Assembly (NCBI RefSeq): GCF_018873765.1
Contig: NC_057918.1
Location: 62,746,871-62,810,870 of the forward strand
DNA from: Telopea speciosissima
Lineage: Eukaryota > Streptophyta > Magnoliopsida > Proteales > Proteaceae
DNA length: 64,000 bases
Direction: 5' to 3'
Shown here: piece after piece, positions 22,344-32,674 of the stretch
Layout of the letters: the number at the start of each line of letters is the position of its first letter
How positions within the stretch are numbered: the stretch's first letter is position 1
Made by a program: the position numbers and the translations under genes
Notes under the pieces: generated by a model
What the model was told of the DNA's origin: nothing
Databases searched by the model: none
The model's input: only the letters and a program-made list of their open reading frames with translations

Positions 22344-22978
22344 GCTTGCATATAAAGCAAAACTATATTCAATAAAAAACTCATTCACATAGGAAAAAAA
22401 AAAAAGGTAAAGCAAAAGCTAAATTCCATTTCTATCCGAATGTTCTTGCCTATTGGTATCTTAAACAATTAAGAATAACACTTAAAGTTCCAAACTTTGC
22501 TATGGTTCCAAAGTTAATGATCAGATCTTATTGTGTCATTCCCTATACCTAAGTCACGAATAGAAAGCAATATCTTTTCATTGTCGAATTTAATCTACAT
22601 CATATAATTTTTAAAAAATTGCAGCGAACATCCAACAATCATTAAGTTCATAAGACATGCTTATGGTTAATAGAAGATGTAGCACCATAAATGTGAAATG
22701 TCAGAACTTGATTCTTAATAGTTGATTTCAAGAATAAAGGTTAAGGCTTGAATTATAGATGTAAACACCATCAGTAACAGATACCCAAGTTCAATGATGG
22801 AGGGTGGCGATTGCTAACATGACATGGATCTTTATCACCTCCAGTTTGCTGACCGGCCCAGTTTCCCAGTTCCTCTAACAAAGGGGGGCTGAATTGATGA
22901 CATGCCAACATAGACCAATTCAAACTCATAGAGTGACAATGAACTACTATCCTAATTAAGAGAAAGGAAAAAACAGAA

Positions 22979-23180
22979 TACCCTAAAGAGAGAATCATCT
23001 CATTTCTAAAGTCTGAAACAATTATTCTCCAATCATATAGAATATAGCAACTGAGGTACATAGGGAAAAATTAAATAGGATACCCTGAAGAGAGAATCAT
23101 CTCATTTTTAAAGTCTGAAACAATTATTCTCCAATCATATAGAATATAGCCACTGAGGTACCATTCCAAGCAAATACCAA
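22979..23180. repeat. 101-bp tandem duplication, two copies
   Basis: The block beginning ATACCCTAAAGAGAGAATCA (22979) recurs at 23080 with a few substitutions. It lies inside the Helitron, in sequence I cannot assign to a gene. Confidence 0.85.
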
Positions 23181-24485
23181 GAGATCATTGACCCAGATGA
23201 TACAAATTTCTGGAACATCTGCAGGCCGGCCATTAATCAATATGAATACATGAAATAGTCAATCTCAAACAGGGGGAAAGGGAGGAACAGAAGGAATAAA
23301 TCGAAAAGTAAACAAACGAGCCAAATATCATCTTCTTTGATTTGATGAGATCTGTTAAAAATTCAAAGCAGAAATCTAGAACCATCATAACGGGAGAGGC
23401 AATGGACAAGGTGGTTGCTCCACAAATACACAGAAATGCATGGGCCAAGGACATAAATCTGGCCATATTTTATCAATCTGCATGGGCTAAGAGCTTTGGT
23501 GCACATGCTATAAAGTTCTTGAAGTCCACAACATGGCAATGGGAGAACCCTTCAAACTACAGGGTGCTCATAAGCATATGCTATTTACACAAAACAAGCT
23601 ACAAATTCCTTCAATCCCATGTCAAGACACAAGATTAAATCCTCTAAACCAGAGTGTTCTTGCAAGCATAAATGAATGTTCACATGCATTGCACAAATGC
23701 AAACAGAGGGCGGTTGTAAACATAAACGAATGTGCACATGTGTTGCACACATGCACACATGCACACACTGCACATACATACATACCTCTAGGATCTAGGG
23801 CCAATAAACCTTTTTCCAAATTCCTGGTGCAAATTTTACACCAAACAGTTTACAACTCCCAACTGTCCTATAAGAGAATAGATGATTCGATCCATCTAGA
23901 AAACTACGTTCAGTTAAATCATAATAACATCATGATAACCCTCCACCGATCTCAGTGATAAAATATCAACCTCAAATGAGCAAGGAAAGTGGCTTAAAGT
24001 ATACTCCGCATGAAAGTGCCACAGGAGATAGCAGAATGGAAATTGTGATCACAAATTATTCTGAAACTTTGGGCTCCCTTTTAGCCATCTCCTTTGCCCA
24101 ATGGTAGCTGAAGATGTACTGACCATGCACTGCCATTTGGAAGTGGCAGGTCGTGACATGTAAACATTCACTATCATAATGAACATCACATTTTCAGAAT
24201 GGATTAACAACTCTATTAGCGTAAGGCAGTTTTGTCTTTGAAAGATATAAAAAAAGAAGGGGAAAGTTTTCATACACGGTTGTGTAAGCTGTGTATGTAT
24301 GTGAGAGGGTCTCTCACAAAGAGTTGGAAAAGTCATAAATCCCCACTAAATGTATAAGAACAAACCCAATAACTAAAGATGTTCCAGCGGTGGCAACACA
24401 AGCTGCAGTGCTGACATTTCCTGAACCAACCATATTCTTAATCTCAGCATGTTCAATATGAGAACTAAAACTGTGCAGCAGAAAT

Positions 24486-24800
24486 TCAAGGTAAGAGAAC
24501 TTTTACCTGTTCGAAGGGACGAACATTTTTCCTGCTATAGAGAGGAGAGGCCGCAGCAATCCACAGCAGAAGGGAGAAGACACGCTGCAATCCAATACCC
24601 TTAGATGGAGAGTGGAGACTTGTTAGACTCGTCGCTGCAAGCCTGCAACCGTTGCTGGAAGGGATAAAATCCACAGGTTTCTTCGGTTACAAACATTTAC
24701 GAAAGGGATTTAGGGTTCGAGCATGGTTTGGGAGAAGAGGAGGAATCGATATTTGGGGCATTGGTCGATGGAGAGATTTAGTGAGAAACAGATGATGCTT
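24486..24800 (-). pseudogene. Captured leader exon, copy 1 (gene unknown)
   Basis: On the minus strand a frame from 24674 encodes 56 residues (start MDFIPSSNGCRLAATSL, with a hydrophobic VFSLLLWIAAASPLYS segment) and then meets a GAACAG|GTAAAA donor near 24507. It looks like the first exon of a gene for a targeted protein (transit or signal peptide). A second copy lies at 30088-30350, interrupted by the copia insertion. I do not recognise the gene. Confidence 0.45.
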
Positions 24801-25137
24801 CCAAATCCTTCCTCTCTGCCGGTACAAATTGGATTAAAAGAGAGCTTACGCGTGCTAGCTATGAGTAAATTCTGAACTTAGTTTGATAATGAGTTTTGTG
24901 TCTGTTTTTTTGAAGTAAAACCTCTCAACAAACACTAAATCTCACAAAGAAGAGTAAATGTGAGAGAGAGAAGTGTGAAGAAGAGAAGGTGAGGAGCAGG
25001 TTTTGGCCCCGTCGTTTTTAACTCTCGTTTTCTGTCAATAAAAGCTCAGGACAATTTGAAGAACATAACTGCATCATGTCGAAAGAGGGAAGGAGGGAGA
25101 GATACTTACAGAGAGGAGGGGCCGCTGTATCAACCGA

Positions 25138-25451
25138 TCTTGAGTATCCCTCGGTTGAGTATCCCTCTCCCGATGGATACTCAATATCGGATTCTCCCAT
25201 TTTGGAATGCACAACTCTCTCAATCTCTCAAAATTCACATGTGATATCCATTGCCTATTCAGCAGATTGCAATCCCATTAAATCACATGTGATATAGAAT
25301 AGATATGGAACTTAATCTTATTGCAATCCTTTTGTAATCCTTAGACAACTCTCTAGCAACCAACTAGGGATCTTCTATGATCTTCCATGTAATTGTATAT
25401 ATCTCCATATTGGAGAATCATTTTGAATAATGGAAAAATACTATTCTAACA
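25138..25451 (+). repeat. 5' LTR of copia element 1
   Basis: Starts TATCAACCGATCTTGAG and ends TATTCTAACA. It differs from the 3' LTR by substitutions and small indels, including an extra GGTTGAGTATCCCTC-like block near 25150. The primer-binding site follows at 25452. Confidence 0.9.
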
Positions 25452-25548
25452 TGGTATCATAGAGCCAACGTTTTTTTTTTTCTCTCCTCCTTGCTCCAAC
25501 GAGCTTGGTGATCTTCCGTCTTTCAATCCCTAGTTGGTGCCTTCCACA

Positions 25549-28500
25549 ATGGCCACTGGTTCGTCTCTCTCCTCTCACACAGCCGAATCCATTAACACCT
25601 CTTCCCTGCCCACCATGGCTGCTGGTTCGTCCTCCATTTCCTTCCCCTCGGCCCACCACCTTCTATCCATAAAGCTAACTCCAACGAATTTTCTGGTTTG
25701 GAGAAAACAGATTGTACCATTTTTAAAAGGCCAAGGGCTCTTTGGATACCTTGATGGATCACACCCATGTCCAACCGATCCCATTGAAGCCGCTGCTTGG
25801 ATCAAACAGGACTCACAATTGGTCAGTCTACTTGTGGCATCTCTCTCTGAATCACTTGTTCCCCTTCTCTTGGACAAAGAAACCAGCCATGAATGCTGGA
25901 AAACCTTACATGAGGCCTACGACTCTGCCTCCACCACCAGACTGATGTCATTACATCTTGAGTTGCAAAGTCTTAAACAAAAACTAGATGAAGGTGTTAC
26001 ATCTCTCCTTCAACGTGCGAAGTCTATTTCGGATGAACTCGCTGCGTTAGGCAATGCAGTGAACAAAACTGAATTCAGTATGCACGTCCTTCGTGCCCTC
26101 AGTGATGATCTCCAAGATGTGGTCTCTGGCATTCTGAATCGGCCCGAACCTCCATCTTATCTAGAACTCCATGGCCTTCTTCTAAGCCATGAAAGCATGC
26201 GGGCCTTTCGGAAACTACTGCTCATTGATGCTGCACCTGCATCTACCCCTCCAGCTACCAATACCATTCAACGGTGCCCCCCTCCTCAACCAAATCCGGC
26301 TCTACCTCATCAGGCCTTGGTTCCTATAGGGGTCGTGGGGGGCGTGGTAGATCTGGTAGGGGTCGCGGTGGTCGTGGTCCTCCTCAGTATGGCTGTTTCT
26401 TCTGCACCATTTGCCATCGCACTAATCACCAAGCCCAAAACTGCTATTACCGATCTTCAAACCCTTACCCCTATTATCCATCCAATCCACCCAACCATGG
26501 TCCATCTCCGTATACTCCTTGAGCCCACTATGCCCAACCGCCACCTTTTCCATATCATTCTCCTCCACCATCATCAGCCCTAACTTGGTACCCAGACACT
26601 GGTGCTACCCATCATGTCACCCTTGACCTTCAATCCATGACATCCTTTGACAGGTACAATGGTCGGGACAATTTGCATGTAGGTAATGGTAAGGGTCTCC
26701 AAATATCTCATGTTGGTAGTGGTAAAATCACTTCTCCCACTCTCTCTTTTCAATTATCTGATATTCTCCATGTCCCCTCCATCACTAAACCTCTTCTTTC
26801 TGTTCAACGCTTTGTACAAGATAATGGAGTCTTTTTTTAATTTCATCCTTCCTATTTTTGTGTCAAGGATCAGGTCACCAAGGCGACGCTTCTTTCCGGT
26901 CTGAGTAAGGGTGGTCTATATACCCTTCCCTCTTCCTCCACATCCTCCCCAACTGCCAGTATTGCTGAAAGGACTTGCTTGGATGGATGGCATTCTCGTC
27001 TCGGTCACCCTCATGAGCGCATCCTTCGTACCATGATTTGCCAAAATAATCTACCTTGTAGTTCTTCTCGTCTTTGGTCTGTGTGCCTTGTATGTCAAAC
27101 GGGCAAGGCTAGTCGTCTCACATTGCATGAAACTAGTTCCCGTAGTGAATTTCCCCTTGAATTAATTTTTAGTGATGTATGGGGTCCATCCCCTGAACTT
27201 TCTTGTGATGGCCATCGTTATTTTATCATTTTTGTTGATGACTTTTCCAAATTTATCTGATTTTATCCTTTAAAGGCCAAATCTGAAGTTTTTGGGTTTT
27301 TCCATCAATTTAAATTATTGGTTGAACGGCAATTTTCTCGCTCCCTAAAAGCTATCCAGACTGATTGGGGGGGGGGGGGGGCGAGTACCGTTCTCTTCCC
27401 ACATTTTTTGCAAATCTTGGCATCTCCCACCGGGTCTCTTGTCCTCACACCCATGAGCAACAAGGCTCGGTGGAGCGCCGCCATCGTCATATTGTTGAAA
27501 CGGGTTTGTCCCTCCTTGCCCATGCTTCAGTCCCTAAGCAATACTGGCACTTTGCATTTGAAACCACGATGTATCTTATTAACCGCATGCCCTCCAAGGT
27601 TACAAATAATTTCTCTCCCTTCCAATTGGTCCATAATAAGACTCCCGACTATAATTTTCTATGTGTTTTTGGGTGCTTGTGCTACCCTCTCCTTCGTCCA
27701 TACAATCGTCATAAGATGGACTATAGGACCATACCCTGTGTCTTCCTTGGTTTCAGCTCCACCCATCATGGTTATCGCTGTCTTGATCGACTCCATAATT
27801 GTTTCTACATAGCTCGTCACGTTTGATTTGATGAATCAAATTATCCCTTTGCCTCTCCCTCCATCCTTGGTCCACCTCCATACCCCCCATCTACTAGCTC
27901 TCCTTGGAGCGTGGTTCCAATCGGCCTTTCTCCCACCCAACCTGTAATGCCTACACCACCACTACATGTGATACCAAGTCCCTCTCCATTACCATTGTCC
28001 TTGGACTCCCCACCGGCGGTCTTACCACCCTCCCCAATTCCAATGGCTCAAATTACACCTTCCCCCCCTTCTTCCCCTCCTCCATGAACCAGACCAATAT
28101 TTGAGTTGTATGCCACCCCACCCGCACCGCCTCCTCCACCCACTCGGCTTCACCCCATATAACTCCGATCTAGAACCCAAAACCCACAAGCCCTCACCTC
28201 TTCACCCACCACCTTTAATCCCGAACCTACATGTTTTACCCAAGCAAACAAAATCCCTGAATGGAGAACGGCCATGGCTGATGAATTCAATGCACTGGTG
28301 CGCAATGGCACATGGACCCTGGTTCCTCGTTGCCCCTCAATGAACCTTGTGGGCTGCAAGTGGGTATATTGCATCAAGCACAAGGCTGATGGTACCCTAG
28401 AGCGTTACAAAGCCCGCTTGGTAGCCAAGGGGTTCCACCAACAGCATGGAATTGACTACACCGATACATTTAGCCCGGTGGTAAAGCCTACCACTATCTG

Positions 28501-29759
28501 CACTATTTTGTCACTGGCCGTTGCCCATAAATGGTCGGTTCGCCAGCTAGACGTGCACAATGCTTTCCTTCATGGTCACCTCACTGAAGAAGTGTACATG
28601 ACTCAGCCTCCAGGTTTCATTGATCTAACCATCCTGACCATGTATGCCACCTCCATCGGTCCTTATATGGCCTCAAGCAGGCACCCCGGGCTTGGTTCCC
28701 TCGACTCACCCAGTTTCTGGTTTCTTATGGGTTCACTGCTTCCAAAACCGACCCATCACTCTTATTTACAATCATGGTGGTACTTTGACCTATGTTCTCA
28801 TCTATGTAGATGACATTCTGATCACTGGCAACACACTAGCCCAAATAACCCGCCTTCTTTCATCCCTTGCTAAGGAATTCTCAATAAAAGATTTGGGCCC
28901 TTTACATTTCTTTTTGGGGATTGAGGCTCTTTCTCATCCCCAAGGGTTGCTTCTCAGCCAGTCCAAATACATTGGAGATCTTCTTACTCGCTCTGGGATG
29001 GCTGACTGTAAAGGCGTCCTTACTCCTATGGCCACCACATCTAAACCATCCGATGCAGGGGGTGCTCCGTTCTCTGATGTGACTTTATACCGATCTATTA
29101 TTGGGGCACTGCAATATGTCACTCTTACCAGGCCAGATGTATCATTTTCTGTAAATCGGGTCTGCCAATTTATGCATGCCCCTACTGAAGAAATTTGGGG
29201 AATGGTGAAGCGTATACTATACTATCTCAAAGAAACTCGGGACTATGGACTTCTCCTTCAAAGAACACTGGACTTCCACCTTCAAGCCTTTTCTGATGTT
29301 GATTGGGCCAGTGATGGGGCCGATCGTAAGTCTATAGGTGGTTTTGCAATATTTTTGGGCCCAAATCTGGTCTCTTGGGGCTCAAAGAAACAAAAAATAG
29401 TGGCCCGTTCTTCCACCAAATTGGAGTACAAGGAATTAGCTGACGCTGCAGCTGAATTAATTTGGTTGGAGTCATTCTTTAATGAAATTGGCTTTCCATT
29501 AAAGTCTCCACCGATATTATGGTGTGACAACATTGGGGCCACTTATCTTTCAGCCAACCTTGTTTTTGACGCCAGCACAAAACACGTCGCGATCGACTTT
29601 CATTTTGTGCGTGATCGTGTGGCCAAGAAGCAGTTGACTGTTCAATTTATCTCTACCAGTGATCAGATTACCGACATCATGACTAAGGCATTATCAGGTG
29701 CACGCTACCAATTCTTAAGGGACAAGTTGAAGATCCGCTATCATCGGCCTTCCACTTGA
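25549..29759 (+). pseudogene. Copia element 1 gag-pol remnant
   Basis: Broken Ty1/copia polyprotein. Gag starts near 25549 and changes frame near 26270. A zinc knuckle (CTICHRTNHQAQNC) lies at about 26400-26441 after a Gly/Arg-rich stretch. The protease site is WYPDTGATHH near 26588. The HHCC integrase part begins WHSRLGHPHERI near 26990. RT blocks include [30 protein letters not shown] and YVDDILITG. RNase H has DWASDGADRK and [15 protein letters not shown]. It ends at 29759. Damage: TGA at 26521, TAA at 26838, TGA replacing Trp at 27258-27260, a G run at 27366-27380 that shifts the integrase frame, TGA replacing Arg at 27823, and shifts around 28640-28800. It cannot make a working polyprotein. 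Confidence 0.9.
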
Positions 29760-29766
29760 GGGGGTG

Positions 29767-30082
29767 TATCAACCGATCTTGATTATCCCTCTCCCTATGG
29801 ATACTCAAGATCGGATTCTCCCATTTTTGGAATGCACAACTCTCTCAATCTCTCAAAATCCACATGTGATATCCATTGCCTATTCAGTAGGTTGCAATCC
29901 CATTAAATCACATGTGATATAGAATAGATATGGAACTTAATCTTATTGCAATCCTTAATCCTTAGACAACTCTCTAGCAACCAACTAAGGATCTTCTATG
30001 ATCTTTTATGATCTTCCATGTAATTGTATATATCTCCATATTGGAGAATCATTTTGAATAATGGAAAATTACTGTTCTAACA
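29767..30082 (+). repeat. 3' LTR of copia element 1
   Basis: Starts TATCAACCGATCTTGAT directly after CTTGAGGGGGTG and ends CTGTTCTAACA. The target-duplication copy CGTTG follows. It includes a short internal duplication of GATCTTYYATGATCTT relative to the 5' LTR. Confidence 0.9.
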
Positions 30083-30087
30083 CGTTG

Positions 30088-30350
30088 TAATCCATTGGAG
30101 AGTCGGAGAGTTATTTTGTTGCACTCCACTGAGAAGGGAGAAGACACTCTGCAATCCAATACCCTTAGAAGGAGAGTAGAAACTCGCCAGACTCGTCGCT
30201 GCAAGCCTGTATCCGTTGCCGGAAGGGATAAAATCCACAGGTTTCTTCGATTACAAACATTTACAAAAGGGACTTAGGGTTCGAGCTTGGTTTGGGAGAA
30301 GAGGAGGAATCGAGACTTGGGGCATTGATCGATGGAGAGAATGTAATCGA
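30088..30350 (-). pseudogene. Captured leader exon, copy 2, split by the copia element
   Basis: This matches 24560-24800 over about 230 bp in the same orientation (shared blocks GAAGGGAGAAGACAC, CTGCAATCCAATACCCTTAG, AAATCCACAGGTTTCTTCG). The homology continues across the copia insertion into 25112-25137, where the minus strand reads CCTCCTCTCT|GTAAGTATC, a strong donor. Frameshifts relative to copy 1 are visible. The Helitron therefore carries the exon twice. Confidence 0.55.
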
Positions 30351-30585
30351 AAGACCGAGGAAGAGAGAGGGGGTGAGAGGGTCGACGGTGTGAAGTGGGG
30401 AAAATACTATTTGATATAAAATAAAAATGAAAATAAATAAAAGGGTACCGATAAATTATGAAAATTCCTATTAAAAGACAAATAGATTAGTAAAAAAAAT
30501 ATGTATTTAAATAAAGAATGAAGGATAAAATAGTCAAGTGAAAAAATCGCCATAAAGCATTAGTTCGTGCACTTATATAATAGTA

Positions 30586-30588
<3 letters not shown>

Positions 30589-30651
<63 letters not shown>
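30589..30651. repeat. (TA)n microsatellite at the Helitron insertion site
   Basis: About 60 bp of TA dinucleotides abut the Helitron 5' end. The other flank (18421-18469) is also TATATA-rich, which suits the AT-dinucleotide target of Helitrons. Confidence 0.9.
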
Positions 30652-30653
<2 letters not shown>

Positions 30654-30905
30654 CATGATTATTGTTTATAATTGATTATTCATAAATAAGGCATAAATAT
30701 AAGGGGAATAGAACACTACCTGTTCGTGAGCCTTGCGTGTCTCCCATGCCTAGACACAGAAAGTGCCCTGGGCGCCTGGAATTTTCGCCTTTACATGGTG
30801 GGAAGGCGGTCATTTCAAGGCGGGTAAGGCGGTTTGAGTGTTTAGGCGTGGCAGCCAAGGTAGGGGCACAATCGTGTAACGTTCTCTCTCCCTAAATATA
30901 AATAG

Positions 30906-31034
30906 GGCTGATATTCTCTGTGCCGCAGCGTAGCCTGCGCCTAGACACATGAGCCTGTCATTTAGGGGGTAGGATGGTCGTTTTGCCCACCCCCATGTGT
31001 CTGGGCCTGCACCTCTAGCACAAAGAACATTTAG
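30906..31034. mobile_element. CACATG-type foldback MITE, copy C
   Basis: Ends CTGATATTCTCTGTGC / GCACAAAGAACATTTAG are inverted. The core pair is GCGCCTAGACACATG / CATGTGTCTGGGCCTGC. It belongs to the same family as the copies at 17651 and 17838. A diverged stretch at about 30716-30890 (CTAGACACAGAAAG...GTAACGTTCT) may be a fourth, decayed relative. Confidence 0.55.
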
Positions 31035-31264
31035 CTATATAAATATAAACTAGGCCCAAGAGAGCCTAAGTTTCTCTCCATCCATAGAGGACGATTCGCC
31101 CACCATCCTAGGGTTCACAAACTCCTCCTAAGACCTAAGGTTTTTGTATTTTCTAAAATACCTCCAGATACCCTTTCTCACCCTCTCCCGCCCCCCGATG
31201 AATGGGATCCCATCATCCCATTCACCGTGGGTGGAGGGAAATGGATCATTATCCTCTCTGGTTC

Positions 31265-31407
31265 CCTGCCCGATACAGTTTTCCGGTTCCTCTCATAGGG
31301 AGGTGGAAATGACGACCTAACCCCTTGCCCGAACACACTGCCCGAGTGAGGTTAAGTTGTCATTTCCACCTCCCTTTGAGAGGAACTGGATAACTGTTCT
31401 GGACAGG
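31265..31407. mobile_element. Foldback MITE, about 143 bp
   Basis: The left arm 31265-31322 (with AGGGAGGTGGAAATGACGAC) pairs with the right arm 31349-31407 (with GTCATTTCCACCTCCCT) around a loop of about 26 nt rich in CCCGA. The outer ends are CCTGCCCGATACAG and CTGTTCTGGACAGG. No target duplication was settled. Confidence 0.65.
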
Positions 31408-31843
31408 AAAAAAATTTGGAGGGAAACTTGGTCTTTTATGTTTGATACTTTGATATCTTTTGACCTCAGATAATCAAATAATTAAACAATTAACTAGTGT
31501 TATTGTCGGCTGAATAATAAGACTCCCATAAAACTTAGGCGGCTGGATAGTAGATGACTAGTACCCAAAAAACTTACAGGTGCAATTCCAAACAAAAAAG
31601 CTAACAAGTGACTTCGTGGATACCTCAAGTTAGAAGAGATGGAGAACCACATAATCCAATTTGAATTGGTGAAGAAATAAGAGCTTCAGAGAATCTTTAC
31701 ATTGATACAAAGTTAATGACTCTTTTGTCGATGAATTCATTTCATAGGAATGCCTCTTTTCTCTAATTTTCTACTGTACCATCTCCGAAACTCCCTCTTA
31801 AAGCTTAATAAATTGGAATAGATTCACCCTCAAATTCTCACCA

Positions 31844-32318
31844 ATGGATATTTCCATTCAAATTCTCTCCTTACTACCTTCCTATCTTCATGTTGTCGAT
31901 GTCATAAACTTGATTACGTGGTGCTTTTCTTGCAGAATCTAGCAAAACCCAATCTTTCATTGTGGAATTCGATGATTCAGTTGTTCTTAAGATCCGGTTT
32001 TGTTCAAGAATGTATTGGATTGTATAATAGTATGCTCCATGAAGATATCTTTCCCGACAACAAAACATTTTCTGTAGTTCTCTGTGCGTGTACTACTATT
32101 CCTTCAGCCAGTGCTGGGGAAGGTTTTCATTACCAGATATTGACAATGGGTTTTGAATTTGATCTATTTTGACAAACTGGGTTGCTTGATTTTTATGCAA
32201 AGGTTGGAGATTTGAGCTCCGCTAAGAAACAGTATGGGGAAATGCCTAATAGAGATGTTGTGACTCATAATGTGATGATTACAGCATTGGGTAAGCATGG
32301 CTATGTAAGTGATGCGAG
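31844..32318 (+). pseudogene. PPR-DYW protein pseudogene, segment 1 (N-terminal)
   Basis: First of three pieces (31844-32318, 37135-37724, 42696-43548) of one intronless PLS-class pentatricopeptide gene, of a type that normally acts in organellar RNA editing. Recognisable PPR blocks are SLWNSMIQLFLRSGFVQECI...YNSML...PDNKTFSVVLCAC, LLDFYAKVGDLSSAKK, and RDVVTHNVMITALGKHGYVS. The Met at 31844 opens a different frame, so the start is uncertain and an N-terminal shift is likely. TGA at 32170-32172 interrupts the second repeat. The segment ends at GATGCGAG, the target copy of copia element 2. Joined to segment 2 there, the frame continues exactly (SDA|RNLFDEMP). Confidence 0.88.
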
Positions 32319-32599
32319 TATTGAGGATATGATTCCCTCTCTCGATCGGTTATACATTCCGTGTACAACCCTTCTTCTGTTTTAGGTAATAATCTATATC
32401 ACATGTGTAAAATATGATCACATGTGATATTGATTTATCTTGGAATAGAAGTCTCTCCACAATCTTGGTTAAGATGTCAATTTATTATTCCATGTAATCT
32501 TTGTAATCTTTGTTTCCTTGTTTACTTCCATCTCTTGTAGTCTGTATTTAATACTCCTCTATTGAGGAATCACAACTAAGGAATTATATTGCATTTACA
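32319..32599 (+). repeat. 5' LTR of copia element 2
   Basis: Starts TATTGAGGATATGATTCCCT and ends GCATTTACA. It carries a 13-bp stretch (around TCGGTTATACATTCCG, 32344-32358) that the 3' LTR lacks. An inverted CACATGTG motif is present, as in the LTRs of the other two copia elements. Confidence 0.9.
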
Positions 32600-32674
32600 T
32601 GGTATACAGAGCCTCTTTGCTCCAACGAGCTCCTTACTAAAATTTTTTTTCCTCCTCTCTTTCCTCAAACGACT

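Larger units (their letters stand above)
25138..30082 (+). mobile_element. Copia element 1 (nested in the Helitron)
   Basis: A full-length Ty1/copia element with two LTRs of about 315 bp, a TGGTATCATAGAGCC primer-binding site (initiator-Met type) directly after the 5' LTR, and a CTTGAGGGGG polypurine tract before the 3' LTR. The target duplication is CGCTG at 25133-25137 and CGTTG at 30083-30087 (one mismatch), and it fits only if the LTR starts TATCAACC rather than TGTATC. Gag-pol is broken. Domain order (protease, integrase, RT, RNase H) is copia, and the small size and short LTRs suggest the Ale/Retrofit group (inference). Confidence 0.9.
18470..30588 (-). mobile_element. Helitron carrying captured gene fragments (non-autonomous), with nested copia
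   Basis: On the minus strand the element starts TCATACTATTATATAAGTGC at 30588, after host A, and ends CTAG at 18470, before host T. A hairpin lies 8 nt before the CTAG. TC...CTRR ends, a subterminal 3' hairpin and insertion between A and T without target duplication are the defining Helitron marks. Both flanks are TATATA-rich. Captured fragments lie mostly on the element's own strand: an unidentified leader exon (two copies), HSP90, PRP6 and small exon-like pieces. No Rep/helicase gene was seen, so it is non-autonomous. About 4.9 kb is a later copia insertion (25138-30082); without it the Helitron is about 7.2 kb. It could be two abutting Helitrons, but I see no internal ends. Confidence 0.72.

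Noticed and set aside
23533-23958. 141-codon plus-strand frame with His/Thr-rich repeats
   Set aside because: It arises from translation of a GCACACATGCACAC-type repeat within the Helitron, with no family resemblance.
25136-25137. Reading the copia LTR from TG (TGTATC) rather than TA
   Set aside because: The flanking 5-mers then differ (GCCGC versus CGTTG). The TA reading gives CGCTG/CGTTG, and the same choice is needed for the other two elements.
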